Shown piece after piece: positions 15,647-23,367 of a DNA stretch of 64,000 nt; the first letter of the stretch is position 1, and each line of letters opens with the position of its first letter. The notes beneath the pieces are model-generated. The model made no database searches and was not told the DNA's origin. It saw nothing but the letters and a program-made list of their open reading frames with translations. Made by a program: the position numbers and the translations under genes. The stretch is taken from the NCBI GenBank assembly GCA_020851375.1, contig JADZCV010000023.1:1-64000 (forward strand). The letters are read 5' to 3'. Origin of the DNA: Nitrospirota bacterium (GTDB taxonomy: Bacteria > Nitrospirota > 9FT-COMBO-42-15 > HDB-SIOI813).

Positions 15647-16338
15647 TATTTAGCCTCCTTAAGTATGAATCCTATGGGAAGTATCGCCCGTGACGCCATC
15701 TTTTGGCCGTCTCTTGTCGCCGGGAGAAACCTTGATCTCTTCACAGCCTCAACTGCCGACTCTGTGAAACCATAGTCAGCGCCCTTTAATACCTCAACAT
15801 TCAGGAGTTTCCCGTTTTCATCGATTGTAAGTCTGAGTACCACATTCGCTTCCTTTCCAAGCCTTCTTGCCATCATGGGATACCGGGGAATCTCACGGCG
15901 CAGGAATTTGGGCGCCTCGGTCAGTCCAAACTCCGTGTCTATTGGCGAAGCAGGCCTGTTTGAAGAAGTAACCTGAGGCTGAGGCGTGCCCGCAGAAGCA
16001 GCCTCAACCTCAGGTATTGGAGGGTACGAGTGAGCAGATGGCGTCTCACTCACTGCTGCCGTTTCAATGACATTCTGGTGATTGTCCTGCATCACAGGTG
16101 TTTCTTCCGGCAATCGAATCTGCTCAGGTTCATTGAACGGGACAGTCTCTTTAACCAAGGGCTTTTCTATCGCCCTCTGTTTTATCCTGCTTGTCTGAAC
16201 TTGTGCAACTTCTCCCATCACAAAAAGTTCAACCTCCTTAAACTGGTTGTTTACCTTAAGAGAAACAGGTATCAGTAAAATTATCAGGTGAAACAATATT
16301 GCGCCTATTAACCCGGTCTGCCTGTTTATTTGTTCCAT
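15646..16338 (-). CDS. tonB: TonB-family energy transducer
   Basis: 230 residues: N-terminal anchor helix (TGLIGAILFHLIILLIPVSL), a periplasmic linker rich in Pro/Glu/Gln, and a C-terminal TonB domain (about 150-230) with RYPMMARRLGKEANVVLRLT, NVEVLKGADYGFTESAVEAV and RAILPIGFIL. First gene of the receptor/chelatase operon, behind leader C. It transmits the proton motive force from ExbBD to the receptor. Confidence 0.9.
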   Translation of the reverse strand: MEQINRQTGLIGAILFHLIILLIPVSLKVNNQFKEVELFVMGEVAQVQTSRIKQRAIEKPLVKETVPFNEPEQIRLPEETPVMQDNHQNVIETAAVSETPSAHSYPPIPEVEAASAGTPQPQVTSSNRPASPIDTEFGLTEAPKFLRREIPRYPMMARRLGKEANVVLRLTIDENGKLLNVEVLKGADYGFTESAVEAVKRSRFLPATRDGQKMASRAILPIGFILKEAK

Positions 16339-16357
16339 AATTCAATACACAAAAAAC

Positions 16358-16413
16358 AAAAAGGCCATGCAGGCCCGGATCCGTTCCGGATTTCGGGCCT
16401 ACATGGCCTTTTT
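16358..16413 (-). terminator. Intrinsic terminator of leader C
   Basis: Minus strand AAAAAGGCCATGTAGGCCC pairs with GGGCCTGCATGGCCTTTTT around an inner ATCCG-GAA-CGGAT hairpin; the closing strand is the T-run. It ends 20 bases before the tonB start codon. Confidence 0.83.
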
Positions 16414-16446
16414 AACAAGATGCAAAAAACTCAGATGACTTAAGTT

Positions 16447-16509
16447 TTATGAAGACGGTTTCTTATTATGCTGCGTCAGCTCTACTCTTTTGAATCCACC
16501 CCTCTTCAT
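16447..16509 (-). CDS. Possible 20-residue leader peptide in leader C
   Basis: ORF MKRGGFKRVELTQHNKKPSS ending 34 bases before the terminator hairpin. It stands at the position of the leader A peptide and shares its MK-x-x-GF start and a Thr-Gln further on. No ribosome site is visible and the ATG lies inside hairpin 1, so this may be structure only. Confidence 0.27.
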   Translation of the reverse strand: MKRGGFKRVELTQHNKKPSS

Positions 16510-16648
16510 GAGAGGCATTACTCATAACGTTAATAAATAAGTATATATGCCATAATGCATGACGTCCACTAACACATGCTAATTAATGCCTGCATCTGTG
16601 ACTATTTTTTAAAATATAATAAATCTTCTGTTGTTAATCCCTATGGGA

Positions 16649-16677
16649 TTGACACAAGTATAACTTTATGTTATCCA
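16649..16677 (+). promoter_or_regulatory. Promoter/operator of the toxin-antitoxin pair
   Basis: TTGACA (16649-16654) and TATCCA (16672-16677), 17-base spacer. Small palindromes CCCTATGGG (16639-16647) and CCATATGG (16675-16682) flank it and are candidate operator half-sites for the ribbon-helix-helix antitoxin. The expected start falls on or next to the ATG at 16684, giving a leaderless message. Confidence 0.55.
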
Positions 16678-16683
16678 TATGGT

Positions 16684-16932
16684 ATGAAAACAGCAATATC
16701 AATATCTGATGATATTTTCAGAAAGATAGAAAAATATGCCAAAGAACATAATTATTCACGAAGTGAGGTGTTTGCTGCTGCAGTTCAGGAATTTTTCAAA
16801 AAAAGAGAATCTCAAAAACTCCTGGACGACCTTAACAAGGCTTACTCGGTAATGGAGTCTCCGGAAGAAAAGACCATAATAAAGAAAGGGAAAAAGTACT
16901 ACTCAAGAAAGGTCTTAAAGGAGAAGTATTGA
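16684..16932 (+). CDS. Ribbon-helix-helix antitoxin (MazE/CopG type)
   Basis: 82 residues. The N-terminal MKTAISISDDIFRKIEKYAK and YSRSEVFAAAVQEFF form a ribbon-helix-helix DNA-binding domain; the Lys-rich C-terminal half (EEKTIIKKGKKYYSRKVLKE) probably wraps the toxin. The ATG at 16684 is where RHH homology begins; a longer ORF to 16576 would run through the promoter. It overlaps the toxin gene by four bases, the usual layout of such modules, and probably represses its own promoter. Confidence 0.87.
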   Translation: MKTAISISDDIFRKIEKYAKEHNYSRSEVFAAAVQEFFKKRESQKLLDDLNKAYSVMESPEEKTIIKKGKKYYSRKVLKEKY

Positions 16933-17282
16933 CAATAAAACAGGGCGATATTTTCTGGATAGACCTGGATGACCCCAAAGGTTCAGAACCCTGGTTCAGA
17001 CATCCGCATGTGATTATTCAAAATGATGTTTTCAATAAGAGCAGGATTAACACGGTAGTCGTGTGTGCCCTTACCTCCAATCTTAAACTTGCAGAAGCCC
17101 CTGGCAATGTCTTGCTTAAGAAGGGAGACGCCAATCTCCCAAAAGACAGTGTGGCCAATATATCCCAGGTTTTGACTGTAAATAAATCAGACCTCGGGGA
17201 AAAGATCGGCAGTTTATCTCAGTCAAGGATCAGACAGATTGTTGAAGGGTTTAAACTCCTGTTGGAACCAAGGGAAATTTAG
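16929..17282 (+). CDS. MazF/PemK-family mRNA interferase toxin
   Basis: 117 residues, TTG start overlapping the antitoxin stop. Family motifs: QGDIFWIDLDDPKGSEP with the substrate loop, RHPHVIIQNDVFN (catalytic Arg region), INTVVVCALTSN (catalytic Thr/Ser) and DSVANISQVLTVNKSDL. The usual length for MazF is 110-120. Cleaves single-stranded mRNA at short sites when not held by the antitoxin. Lies between the Hmu-like operon and leader D. Confidence 0.9.
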   Translation: MTIKQGDIFWIDLDDPKGSEPWFRHPHVIIQNDVFNKSRINTVVVCALTSNLKLAEAPGNVLLKKGDANLPKDSVANISQVLTVNKSDLGEKIGSLSQSRIRQIVEGFKLLLEPREI

Positions 17283-17308
17283 AAAAGGGAAATAAATTAA
17301 TAAATTTC

Positions 17309-17506
17309 TTGACACAAAAACATTCGTCTGGTATTTTGAATTCAATAAATGGAGGAATGGATCCTCCTGGCAGTTGGTTTACAATAAATAATTTAAGAAA
17401 TTTACATTACAGGGCCACGAAGGCCTCTACTCTGCAGGGAGCGGGGAGCACTTCGCGGCCTTTTTTATTAACCGGCGTTAGCTGTACAACATTGAAGAGG
17501 ATTAAC
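17309..17506 (+). promoter_or_regulatory. Leader D: promoter plus attenuator leader of the HMA protein
   Basis: TTGACA (17309-17314) and TATTTT (17332-17337), 17-base spacer, start near 17344. The RNA has hairpin 1 GGAGG-AATGGAT-CCTCC, an AU-rich hairpin (TAAAT/ATTTA around 17375-17405) and a GGCC terminator. Order and sizes match leaders A-C although it lies on the other strand. Confidence 0.6.
17413..17466 (+). terminator. Intrinsic terminator of leader D
   Basis: GGCCACGAAG pairs with CTTCGCGGCC (one A-C mismatch) around an inner hairpin, followed by TTTTTT. It stands 41 bases before the GTG start of the HMA gene. Confidence 0.82.
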
Positions 17507-17827
17507 GTGGTAAAGAATGTGACATTAAAGGTTTCAAATCTGTCGTGCAAACATTGCACGGAGGCTGTAAACAATACCATTAAGGGACTCCCCGGCATCA
17601 TCTCCATCTCCATCCAGGCCGGAACCGATCCGTCTGACGTATACATCTCTTACGAAACAAAGAATGTAAGTTTTGAGAAGATCAGGGGGGCAATCGTTGA
17701 GCTGGGTTATCCTGTCAATGGATACATTATCCATGAACATGACCATTCTCATGGACATGTAATGCACAATCATCCGCACAGACATGGGAATAAGAATAAG
17801 GAACACAGTCATTCTCATGATTCATAG
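17507..17827 (+). CDS. Heavy-metal-associated (HMA) protein with His-rich tail
   Basis: 106-residue soluble protein. Residues 1-70 form an HMA (CopZ/Atx1-like) domain: VTLKVSNLSCKHCTEAVNNT carries the C-x-x-C metal site as SCKHC rather than the usual MTCxxC. The C-terminal third is a His/Asp tract (HEHDHSHGHVMHNHPHRHG, then HSHSHDS) able to bind Ni, Co, Zn or Cu. GTG 17507 is chosen because GAGG stands six bases upstream and the terminator lies before it; longer forms would translate the terminator. Probably a metal chaperone or buffer controlled by leader D. Confidence 0.83.
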   Translation: MVKNVTLKVSNLSCKHCTEAVNNTIKGLPGIISISIQAGTDPSDVYISYETKNVSFEKIRGAIVELGYPVNGYIIHEHDHSHGHVMHNHPHRHGNKNKEHSHSHDS

Positions 17828-17855
17828 AGGCCAAAGCCACTCCTGACTTTTCTGT

Positions 17856-17883
17856 TTGCAATTACCCTGCAGACATATATAAT
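17856..17883 (+). promoter_or_regulatory. Promoter of the ProC-family gene
   Basis: TTGCAA (17856-17861) and a perfect TATAAT (17878-17883) with a 16-base spacer. The expected start, near 17890, leaves only about seven bases before the ATG, consistent with the absence of a ribosome site. Confidence 0.6.
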
Positions 17884-17896
17884 AACGTAAGACTTT

Positions 17897-18697
17897 ATGC
17901 TTAAAGATAAACGCTGGGCCATAATAGGCACAGGCAATATAGGAACACTATTATGCAAACGGCTCCTGTCAGCAGGCGTCCGGCCTAACCATTTAGCTGT
18001 CTATGATATTACTCCCGGCAGCACAGACTATTTAGTCAGAGAGACCAGTGTTAAGACTCTATCTTTAAACAGAGAGTCATTTCAGGACATTGACGTTATC
18101 CTGATTGCCACTCCACCCAAAGCAGTTAAGGGATTCCTTTCTCAGACAGCAGAATGGCTGCATCCCAATCATCTAATAATATCATTTGCAAATGCCGTCT
18201 CTTTGAATAGGCTGGAGACATTGACGCCAGAGGGCGTCGGTATTATACGGGTGAACCCGAATATCCCATCCCTGATCGGGGAAGGGATTAACCCTGTAGT
18301 CTATGGTCGCCATGTTACAGTTGAGGCAAAACAATTAGTGGAAGAGCTGCTCGGAATTCTCGGCAAGACCATTTCTGTCCGTGATGATCAGATGAACTGG
18401 CTTGTCGGTCTGACAGGGGCATCCATGCGTTCAATTCTTCCTGTGCTTGAGGGACTGATTAAAGCCGGCACTGAGGCTGGCCTTTCATCTGAGGAGGCGA
18501 GAGCGGTCGCAGCTCAGGTACTTGTTGGAACAGCTGATCTTGTGTTGCAGACAGGCCTGACGATTGACGAACTTAAAGCAATGACCCCATTGGTAACCGT
18601 TGATGAAAATGCACTATCCAATATGATATTCAATGCGGCAAGGAGAGCAAAAGAGAAGATGGATATTATACAAAGCGAGGAGGAAGTTAATGGATGA
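17897..18697 (+). CDS. proC: Pyrroline-5-carboxylate reductase family protein
   Basis: 266 residues. N-terminal Rossmann fold with WAIIGTGNIGTLLCKRLL (NAD(P) binding), a central ILIATPPKAVKGFL and IISFANAVSLNRLE, then the ProC dimerisation domain with NWLVGLTGASMRSILPVLEG and AAQVLVGTADLVLQTGL. ProC catalyses the last step of proline synthesis; ComER-like relatives have the same fold with unknown reactions. The usual GSGPAY motif is written GLTGASM here, so the assignment to proline synthesis is tentative. The next gene overlaps its end by eight bases. Confidence 0.8.
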   Translation: MLKDKRWAIIGTGNIGTLLCKRLLSAGVRPNHLAVYDITPGSTDYLVRETSVKTLSLNRESFQDIDVILIATPPKAVKGFLSQTAEWLHPNHLIISFANAVSLNRLETLTPEGVGIIRVNPNIPSLIGEGINPVVYGRHVTVEAKQLVEELLGILGKTISVRDDQMNWLVGLTGASMRSILPVLEGLIKAGTEAGLSSEEARAVAAQVLVGTADLVLQTGLTIDELKAMTPLVTVDENALSNMIFNAARRAKEKMDIIQSEEEVNG

Positions 18698-19145
18698 GGA
18701 ACAGAACGGGCAATCATTTAAGACACTAATAGTCATGCTTCTCATCTTTCTTTCAGGTATGACGGCAACCGTATCCCTTGCAGGTTCACCTGAACCGGAG
18801 GCAGCAGCCAGGGCACTTAAGAGAGCAGAGAAAACCTGTAAACAGTTGGAAGTGGATCATGAAAAAATGAAAGGGGAGCATCAGCTGATGTTCAAGGCAT
18901 GGCAGGAGAAGTCCAGCCCATTGCTTACTGAAGATGAAAAAGTGTTTGCCGAGTGCAGGACGACCTTCTCTGCACTCAAAGAGATAACAGAACAAATTTC
19001 TACGGCCGTTTCTGATGATCCGGCTAACGAAAAACTGATTAATGATTATGAAAAGATGCAGAGTATCATGGAAGACATTTCCGTCCGGCATAAAACATTA
19101 AGGGAAAAACATGAAAGGCTATTTCATGAAATGATGGGGCATTGA
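18690..19145 (+). CDS. Exported or membrane-anchored helical protein
   Basis: 151 residues: one hydrophobic segment near the N-terminus (TLIVMLLIFLSGMTATVSLA) acting as signal or anchor, then an almost wholly helical, charged region (RALKRAEKTCKQLEVDHEKM, later DISVRHKTLREKHERLFHEM) with coiled-coil character, rich in His and Met toward the end (HEMMGH). ATG 18690 follows GGAAGTTA and overlaps the ProC stop. Not recognised; the placement among metal-related genes suggests a periplasmic role. Confidence 0.65.
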   Translation: MDEEQNGQSFKTLIVMLLIFLSGMTATVSLAGSPEPEAAARALKRAEKTCKQLEVDHEKMKGEHQLMFKAWQEKSSPLLTEDEKVFAECRTTFSALKEITEQISTAVSDDPANEKLINDYEKMQSIMEDISVRHKTLREKHERLFHEMMGH

Positions 19146-19202
19146 CCGTCTCCCTTATAACCTCCAGATAAGGTCATCCGTATATTTATGACGATTTTTT
19201 TA

Positions 19203-19231
19203 TTGACGACTGTCATCCAGGGGAATAGAAT
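19203..19231 (+). promoter_or_regulatory. Promoter of the Cys-rich small protein
   Basis: TTGACG (19203-19208) and TAGAAT (19226-19231), 17-base spacer, followed by a 30-base leader with AGGAAGGGGGG before the ATG. Confidence 0.6.
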
Positions 19232-19268
19232 ATTCTCATCAGTAAGTTTCAGGAAGGGGGGTGGGAAC

Positions 19269-19376
19269 ATGTGTCAGTCATGTGGTTGTTCACCCTGTAA
19301 GGTCTGCGGACGTGACATCAAGAATGGTGTCTGTTCCGGATGCGGAAAGAAATCATCAGAGTGTAAGTGCAAGTAG
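19269..19376 (+). CDS. 35-residue Cys-rich metal-binding protein
   Basis: MCQSCGCSPCKVCGRDIKNG and then CSGCGKKSSECKC: nine Cys in 35 residues arranged as several CxxC and CxC pairs, like small metallothionein-type or zinc-ribbon proteins found in many anaerobes. The ATG follows a strong purine site (AGGAAGGGGGG). Probably binds Zn, Cu or an Fe-S cluster. Its 3' end overlaps the convergent 121-residue gene by 59 bases. Confidence 0.72.
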   Translation: MCQSCGCSPCKVCGRDIKNGVCSGCGKKSSECKCK

Positions 19377-19683
19377 GGTACTGAATACCGGATATACCCT
19401 CCAGCGGATTATTGAAAGCGGTTTCGGGGAGTTTGAGAGAGGGTGTTTCTTCGGAGTTGTGGACGAAATATGCAGTTGCAACAGAGTGTTTCAGAAGCCT
19501 CGGATCAAATTCGATCAGCCATCCCTTGTCCCCCAGCATGCAGGCATCATTCTTCTTAATTCCCCGGCTGCATCGGGGGCAGTAGATGTGAAGGACAATT
19601 TCTTTAACAAGCCCCCGATCCAATAAAACCAGTGATATATTGTGCTCCCAGCATTCACAGTCCCTGTTTAATATCTCTGGCAT
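19318..19683 (-). CDS. Hypothetical protein with Cys pairs
   Basis: 121 residues with CECWEH and HIYCPRCSRGIKK near the N-terminus, a possible zinc ribbon, then GDKGWLIEFDPRLLKHSVAT. The last about 20 residues overlap the Cys-rich gene on the other strand, so the true end or reality of the last part is uncertain. GGGAGG stands five bases before the ATG, and the gene follows the ankyrin gene by two bases, so it is probably cotranscribed with it. Not recognised. Confidence 0.55.
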   Translation of the reverse strand: MPEILNRDCECWEHNISLVLLDRGLVKEIVLHIYCPRCSRGIKKNDACMLGDKGWLIEFDPRLLKHSVATAYFVHNSEETPSLKLPETAFNNPLEGISGIQYPTCTYTLMISFRIRNRHHS

Positions 19684-19685
19684 AG

Positions 19686-21566
19686 TTACCTCCCATAACC
19701 GTAAGTCAGCAGATTAGCAATTTCAGCATTACCGTTCATGGCCGCTAACCTCGAGGCTGTCAACCCATCCATTGTTTTTACATTCTGATTAGCGCCCCTT
19801 TCCAATAAGGTCAGCACAATTTCAGCACGGCCTTTTCCTGCCGCTGCCATTAATGCAGTCATACCAGACTCTGTTTTCGCATTTACATTAGCGCCATACT
19901 CCAGCAAGATACTCACAAGGTCGGCATGGCCTTCTTCTGCAGCGATGATCAGGGGAGTCAATCCTTCTCGTGTAGTGATATTCACATCAGCCCCGTTGTT
20001 TAACAAGACCGTCATGGTTTCTGCGCTACCCTGTCCTGCTGCAAGACTTATAGCCGTTAAACCATCTGCTGTCTCTGCATGGATGTCAGCGCCCCTTGCT
20101 AATAAGTCTTTCTCAATACCGGCATGTCCTCTCATTGCAGCGAATATCAGGGCAGTCATGCCATAATTTGTTTTTGCATTCACCCCGGCCCCGGTTGTCA
20201 GTAAGGCACTTACTGTATCCTCCTTTCCGGACCATGCAGCAGCCATGAGGGCGGTCTGGCCTGACTTATCCTGACTTTCCACTTTAGCTCCCCTGGACAG
20301 CAGGGTTTTTACAATGTCTGTATGGCCCCGCTTCGAAGCAAATATCAGGGCTGTTTGACCGGATCCATCCTGTGCATCCACATGAGCATTTCCGGCTAAC
20401 AAAACCAGGACGATATCAAAATAACCATTCCTGGCCGCTATCATCAGTGCCGTTTCTCCATCTGTCGTCTCCATATTGGGATTCGCATTGTATTTCAGTA
20501 AGACATTCACAACATCCCTGTGACCCTCCCCTGCAGCAATCATCAGGGCAGTCGTCCCATCGTCTGTAACAGTATTTGGGCTAGCGCCGTAGTCTGCCAG
20601 GGCCTGGACAATACCCGAATGCCCGAGACCCGCTGCAACGATCAGGGCCTCCTCCTGTGCAGGAAGGTCTACCCCTTTCTTCAATAGGGCTTCCACAATG
20701 CCCGTCTGATTATCCATGGCCGCAATGGTCAGTACCGGCATACCATACTCTGCCTTTGTGCCGGTCGGAGCGCCATAGTCCAGCAGGGCTTTTACAATAT
20801 CCGTCAGATTGTTTTCCACAGCGTATAAGAGCGCCGTTTTTCCAGAAGGATTCATTGCATTCACGTCCGCGCCCCCGGCTAACAAGACTTGCACAGCGCC
20901 GGTACGGCCTTCCTTTGCAGCAAGCAGCAATGATGTCTGGCCTAACTTGTTTCTGGCATTAAGATCAGCACCATTATCAAGCAAGGTCTGTGTTATTCCG
21001 GCATGGCCTTCCCTTGCCGCTATTTGCAGTGCAGTCTGTCCATACTTGTCTTTGCAATTCACATCAGCGCCGTTGGATACCAGATTTTCCACAATCTCGG
21101 AAAAACCCCTTTCTGCTGCAACCAGCAATGCTGCATTTTTTTCATCCTGATCCATCACTTCAGGCAGAAGGGCCTGCACAATATCCGTGTGACCATGCAC
21201 AGCCGCCAGTATGAGCGCTGTAATTCCATCCCTGTTTTGCAACTCTGCGTCAGCGCCTCTTTTAAGCAATGCCTGTGCAATCTCCGTGTAACCGAACCTT
21301 GCGGCAAGCATAAGGGCTGTTGTGCCTTCCTCATGTTTCGCATTCGGGTTCATCCCGGCATCCAGGAATAATCTTGCCGAGACATTGTCCCCGGCCTTGA
21401 TGCTGGACAGAAAGGCAGGCTCGCTGAGGTAATTACCGATGCCACTCTCTCTTAACATGGCAACCGCCTCATCAGGGCTATATCCATATGCCATTGACGA
21501 AAGCAGCAGGACAATGGAAAAGAACAGCACGTACAGATGTGTTCTTTTATGAGTGTAGATTTTCAT
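19686..21566 (-). CDS. Secreted ankyrin-repeat protein (about 18 repeats)
   Basis: 626 residues. Signal peptide (LYVLFFSIVLLLSSMAYG) followed by a short region with a DEAVAMLRES helix and about 18 tandem ankyrin repeats to the C-terminus; the typical unit is GxTALMxAAxxGHxDIVxxL followed by LxxGAxxNxx. Repeats 3, 4, 8 and 9 are slightly shorter or irregular. Such proteins bind partner proteins; a periplasmic location follows from the signal. ATG 21566 comes after GGGGGGAATGAA. The DNA is itself repetitive at the codon level but repeats have diverged. Confidence 0.9.
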   Translation of the reverse strand: MKIYTHKRTHLYVLFFSIVLLLSSMAYGYSPDEAVAMLRESGIGNYLSEPAFLSSIKAGDNVSARLFLDAGMNPNAKHEEGTTALMLAARFGYTEIAQALLKRGADAELQNRDGITALILAAVHGHTDIVQALLPEVMDQDEKNAALLVAAERGFSEIVENLVSNGADVNCKDKYGQTALQIAAREGHAGITQTLLDNGADLNARNKLGQTSLLLAAKEGRTGAVQVLLAGGADVNAMNPSGKTALLYAVENNLTDIVKALLDYGAPTGTKAEYGMPVLTIAAMDNQTGIVEALLKKGVDLPAQEEALIVAAGLGHSGIVQALADYGASPNTVTDDGTTALMIAAGEGHRDVVNVLLKYNANPNMETTDGETALMIAARNGYFDIVLVLLAGNAHVDAQDGSGQTALIFASKRGHTDIVKTLLSRGAKVESQDKSGQTALMAAAWSGKEDTVSALLTTGAGVNAKTNYGMTALIFAAMRGHAGIEKDLLARGADIHAETADGLTAISLAAGQGSAETMTVLLNNGADVNITTREGLTPLIIAAEEGHADLVSILLEYGANVNAKTESGMTALMAAAGKGRAEIVLTLLERGANQNVKTMDGLTASRLAAMNGNAEIANLLTYGYGR

Positions 21567-21816
21567 TTCATTCCCCCCTTTGTTTGTTGTTAACATTTGC
21601 TCCATGATAACCCCTTAGTGCATAGGGCATACCAATGAAGTCTTCAGTGTTTCAAAACAACTTTAGCTGGAGTAATTACTGTTTGTTTAACAATGGGTTA
21701 TATATGATTTCACTTTTCAGAAGATCTTAATGAGAGATGAAAAACAGGGTAGATTTTTCGAGCCGGATGTTATTTAAAGAGATAACATGACTATCCTCAA
21801 AGATACATCGAACTCT

Positions 21817-22335
21817 TCAATGTGGGTCCAAATTTCTGCGAATATGAGGAGTTTCTATATTCAGAAGCTTTATGACAACGGTTTTCACATCTTCACGAAG
21901 AGGCAGTCGGGAAGCCTCTCTCAGGGTCCTTCTGGCATCTGCTCCGCCAATTGCGGAGAGGGCTTGTGCCGAGCGGATTTGATATAGGGCTTTGTAATTT
22001 TCCACGTACGTTCTGACATAATCCTTTTTACTGATTTCGAACGTCAAGGCATGTGAATTTCCATATGCTTTAACTTGTTCATACCTTTTGGTGAGATGCT
22101 CTTTCTGTTTTTCCAGGTTCGGAGGAGCGGGGCCATTACGAAGATATGCAGCAAGTATGGGCACTGCAGTTTCCCCAAGCCTTTTAACAGCCTCAAGTTC
22201 GCCCTCTGTACATTCCTCGCATTCAAGCAAACTAATTATTGCGCGACTCGCCTCGGAATCCTGGGCATAGGTTAGCTCTGTATGATTCAATGCCACAAAA
22301 CAATAGACTAAGATGGTCATTAATATTATTTTCAT
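21817..22335 (-). CDS. Secreted HEAT-like repeat protein
   Basis: 172 residues with a signal peptide (MKIILMTILVYCFVALNHTE, cleavage near TYA-QD). The mature part is helical: EGELEAVKRLGETAVPILAA and SAQALSAIGGADARRTLREA have the spacing of HEAT or Armadillo-like repeats, separated by a charged segment. It follows the metzincin lipoprotein gene by 28 bases with AGGAA before the ATG, so it is likely cotranscribed. Possible protein-binding role. Confidence 0.65.
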   Translation of the reverse strand: MKIILMTILVYCFVALNHTELTYAQDSEASRAIISLLECEECTEGELEAVKRLGETAVPILAAYLRNGPAPPNLEKQKEHLTKRYEQVKAYGNSHALTFEISKKDYVRTYVENYKALYQIRSAQALSAIGGADARRTLREASRLPLREDVKTVVIKLLNIETPHIRRNLDPH

Positions 22336-22363
22336 AAATTTCCTGCTGCATCTCGGGCCTCAT

Positions 22364-23287
22364 TCAATAATCTGTTGCCAGGGCCGGACAATATGGATCT
22401 GGTGTTCCGTCGCCGCAGTTACGCGTTGTTCCGTTGCGGGTCCCATTTGTATTCAGTGCGGATGCATTATTGACGTTACATCTGAAACACTGCCCCTCTG
22501 TAATACTGTCTCTTCCTGTACCCCCCGACCACATTAGATTTGTGTCAGGGATATTATTCACATAATTTGAGTGGCCCAATGAAAAGGCATGTCCGATTTC
22601 GTGAGCGAGCGTCCCGTCATCCGAAGTGTTGCTGATAATGATGGTGTTGTTTCCACAATAAAATCCTCTTGGACTATATGGCTGATTCCCGGGCCCGATG
22701 GTTTCCACATAATAAACATTCAATTGACCTGGAGTAAAACCTATTTGCGTCATATCACGGCAATCAGCATCCAGGAAATCAGCATACTGCAATCCGGTTT
22801 TATCATTAGGCTGACCATTTATCTCGAAACCTATTCCGCAATTCATCGTATCGTAAAGCTGGTTGGCAAGCGCCACCTGACCTGCTGCAAGCCTGCTATT
22901 ATCATTAAAGGGACCCTTTATAATCCATAGAGTCATTTTTTCCTTTAAGATATCCGGAGTTAAATCCACCTGAATTTTATCGTTATTTTTCGTCCACGGG
23001 ACGTTTTCGATCAAACGCATGGGATCGCCCTGGGAAAAGACAACGAGTTCAGAATTACAACCACTACGTGTAGATATATTATCTTTCAAATCTATAACGC
23101 CAATGCCTTCTTTAAACGCATCATCGAGACAGCCCGTTGCACCGTACCCGTCATATAAAACAACGGCCCTGTCACTTCCTGTGTTATTGTTGAGTTTAAT
23201 CTTGTCACTGTCACTGCACGCTGAAAATAATAAAACAATTCCAAAGACAGATCCTGTGATAAGAAACACAAGCCTTTTCTGTTTCAT
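22364..23287 (-). CDS. Metzincin-like zinc metalloprotease lipoprotein
   Basis: 307 residues. Lipoprotein signal (VFGIVLLFSACS, lipobox Cys about 24). The catalytic motif is LAHEIGHAFSLGHS, the extended HExxHxxxxxH zinc site of metzincins, followed by LMWSGG where a Met-turn is expected (about 250-255). A second half with several Cys (CGNN, CFRC, NCGDG) may be disulphide-linked. Predicted to be anchored to the outer membrane and to cleave proteins outside the cytosol. No propeptide switch was recognised. Confidence 0.82.
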   Translation of the reverse strand: MKQKRLVFLITGSVFGIVLLFSACSDSDKIKLNNNTGSDRAVVLYDGYGATGCLDDAFKEGIGVIDLKDNISTRSGCNSELVVFSQGDPMRLIENVPWTKNNDKIQVDLTPDILKEKMTLWIIKGPFNDNSRLAAGQVALANQLYDTMNCGIGFEINGQPNDKTGLQYADFLDADCRDMTQIGFTPGQLNVYYVETIGPGNQPYSPRGFYCGNNTIIISNTSDDGTLAHEIGHAFSLGHSNYVNNIPDTNLMWSGGTGRDSITEGQCFRCNVNNASALNTNGTRNGTTRNCGDGTPDPYCPALATDY

Positions 23288-23367
23288 AAATCACTTCATC
23301 CGGCACGGCGTTTGAAAAAGGAGATGGCGCTTCAGCCGCAAGCAGCCGAATGAAGCACCACAACAGG

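Larger units (their letters stand above)
16339..16568 (-). promoter_or_regulatory. Leader C: promoter plus three-hairpin attenuator leader of tonB
   Basis: A weak promoter TGGACG (16563-16568) and TATACT (16540-16545, 17-base spacer) puts the start near 16533. The RNA shows hairpin 1 CCTCT-CATGA-AGAGG, a GCTGACGCAGC segment, an AU-rich hairpin (AAAACTT pairing with GAGTTTT) and a long terminator before tonB. It is the closest relative of leader A. No Fur-box-like or B12-box sequence was seen. Confidence 0.62.

Noticed and set aside
17309-17506. N-terminal extension of the HMA protein (66 more residues)
   Set aside because: It would translate a promoter and an intrinsic terminator; GTG 17507 has a ribosome site.
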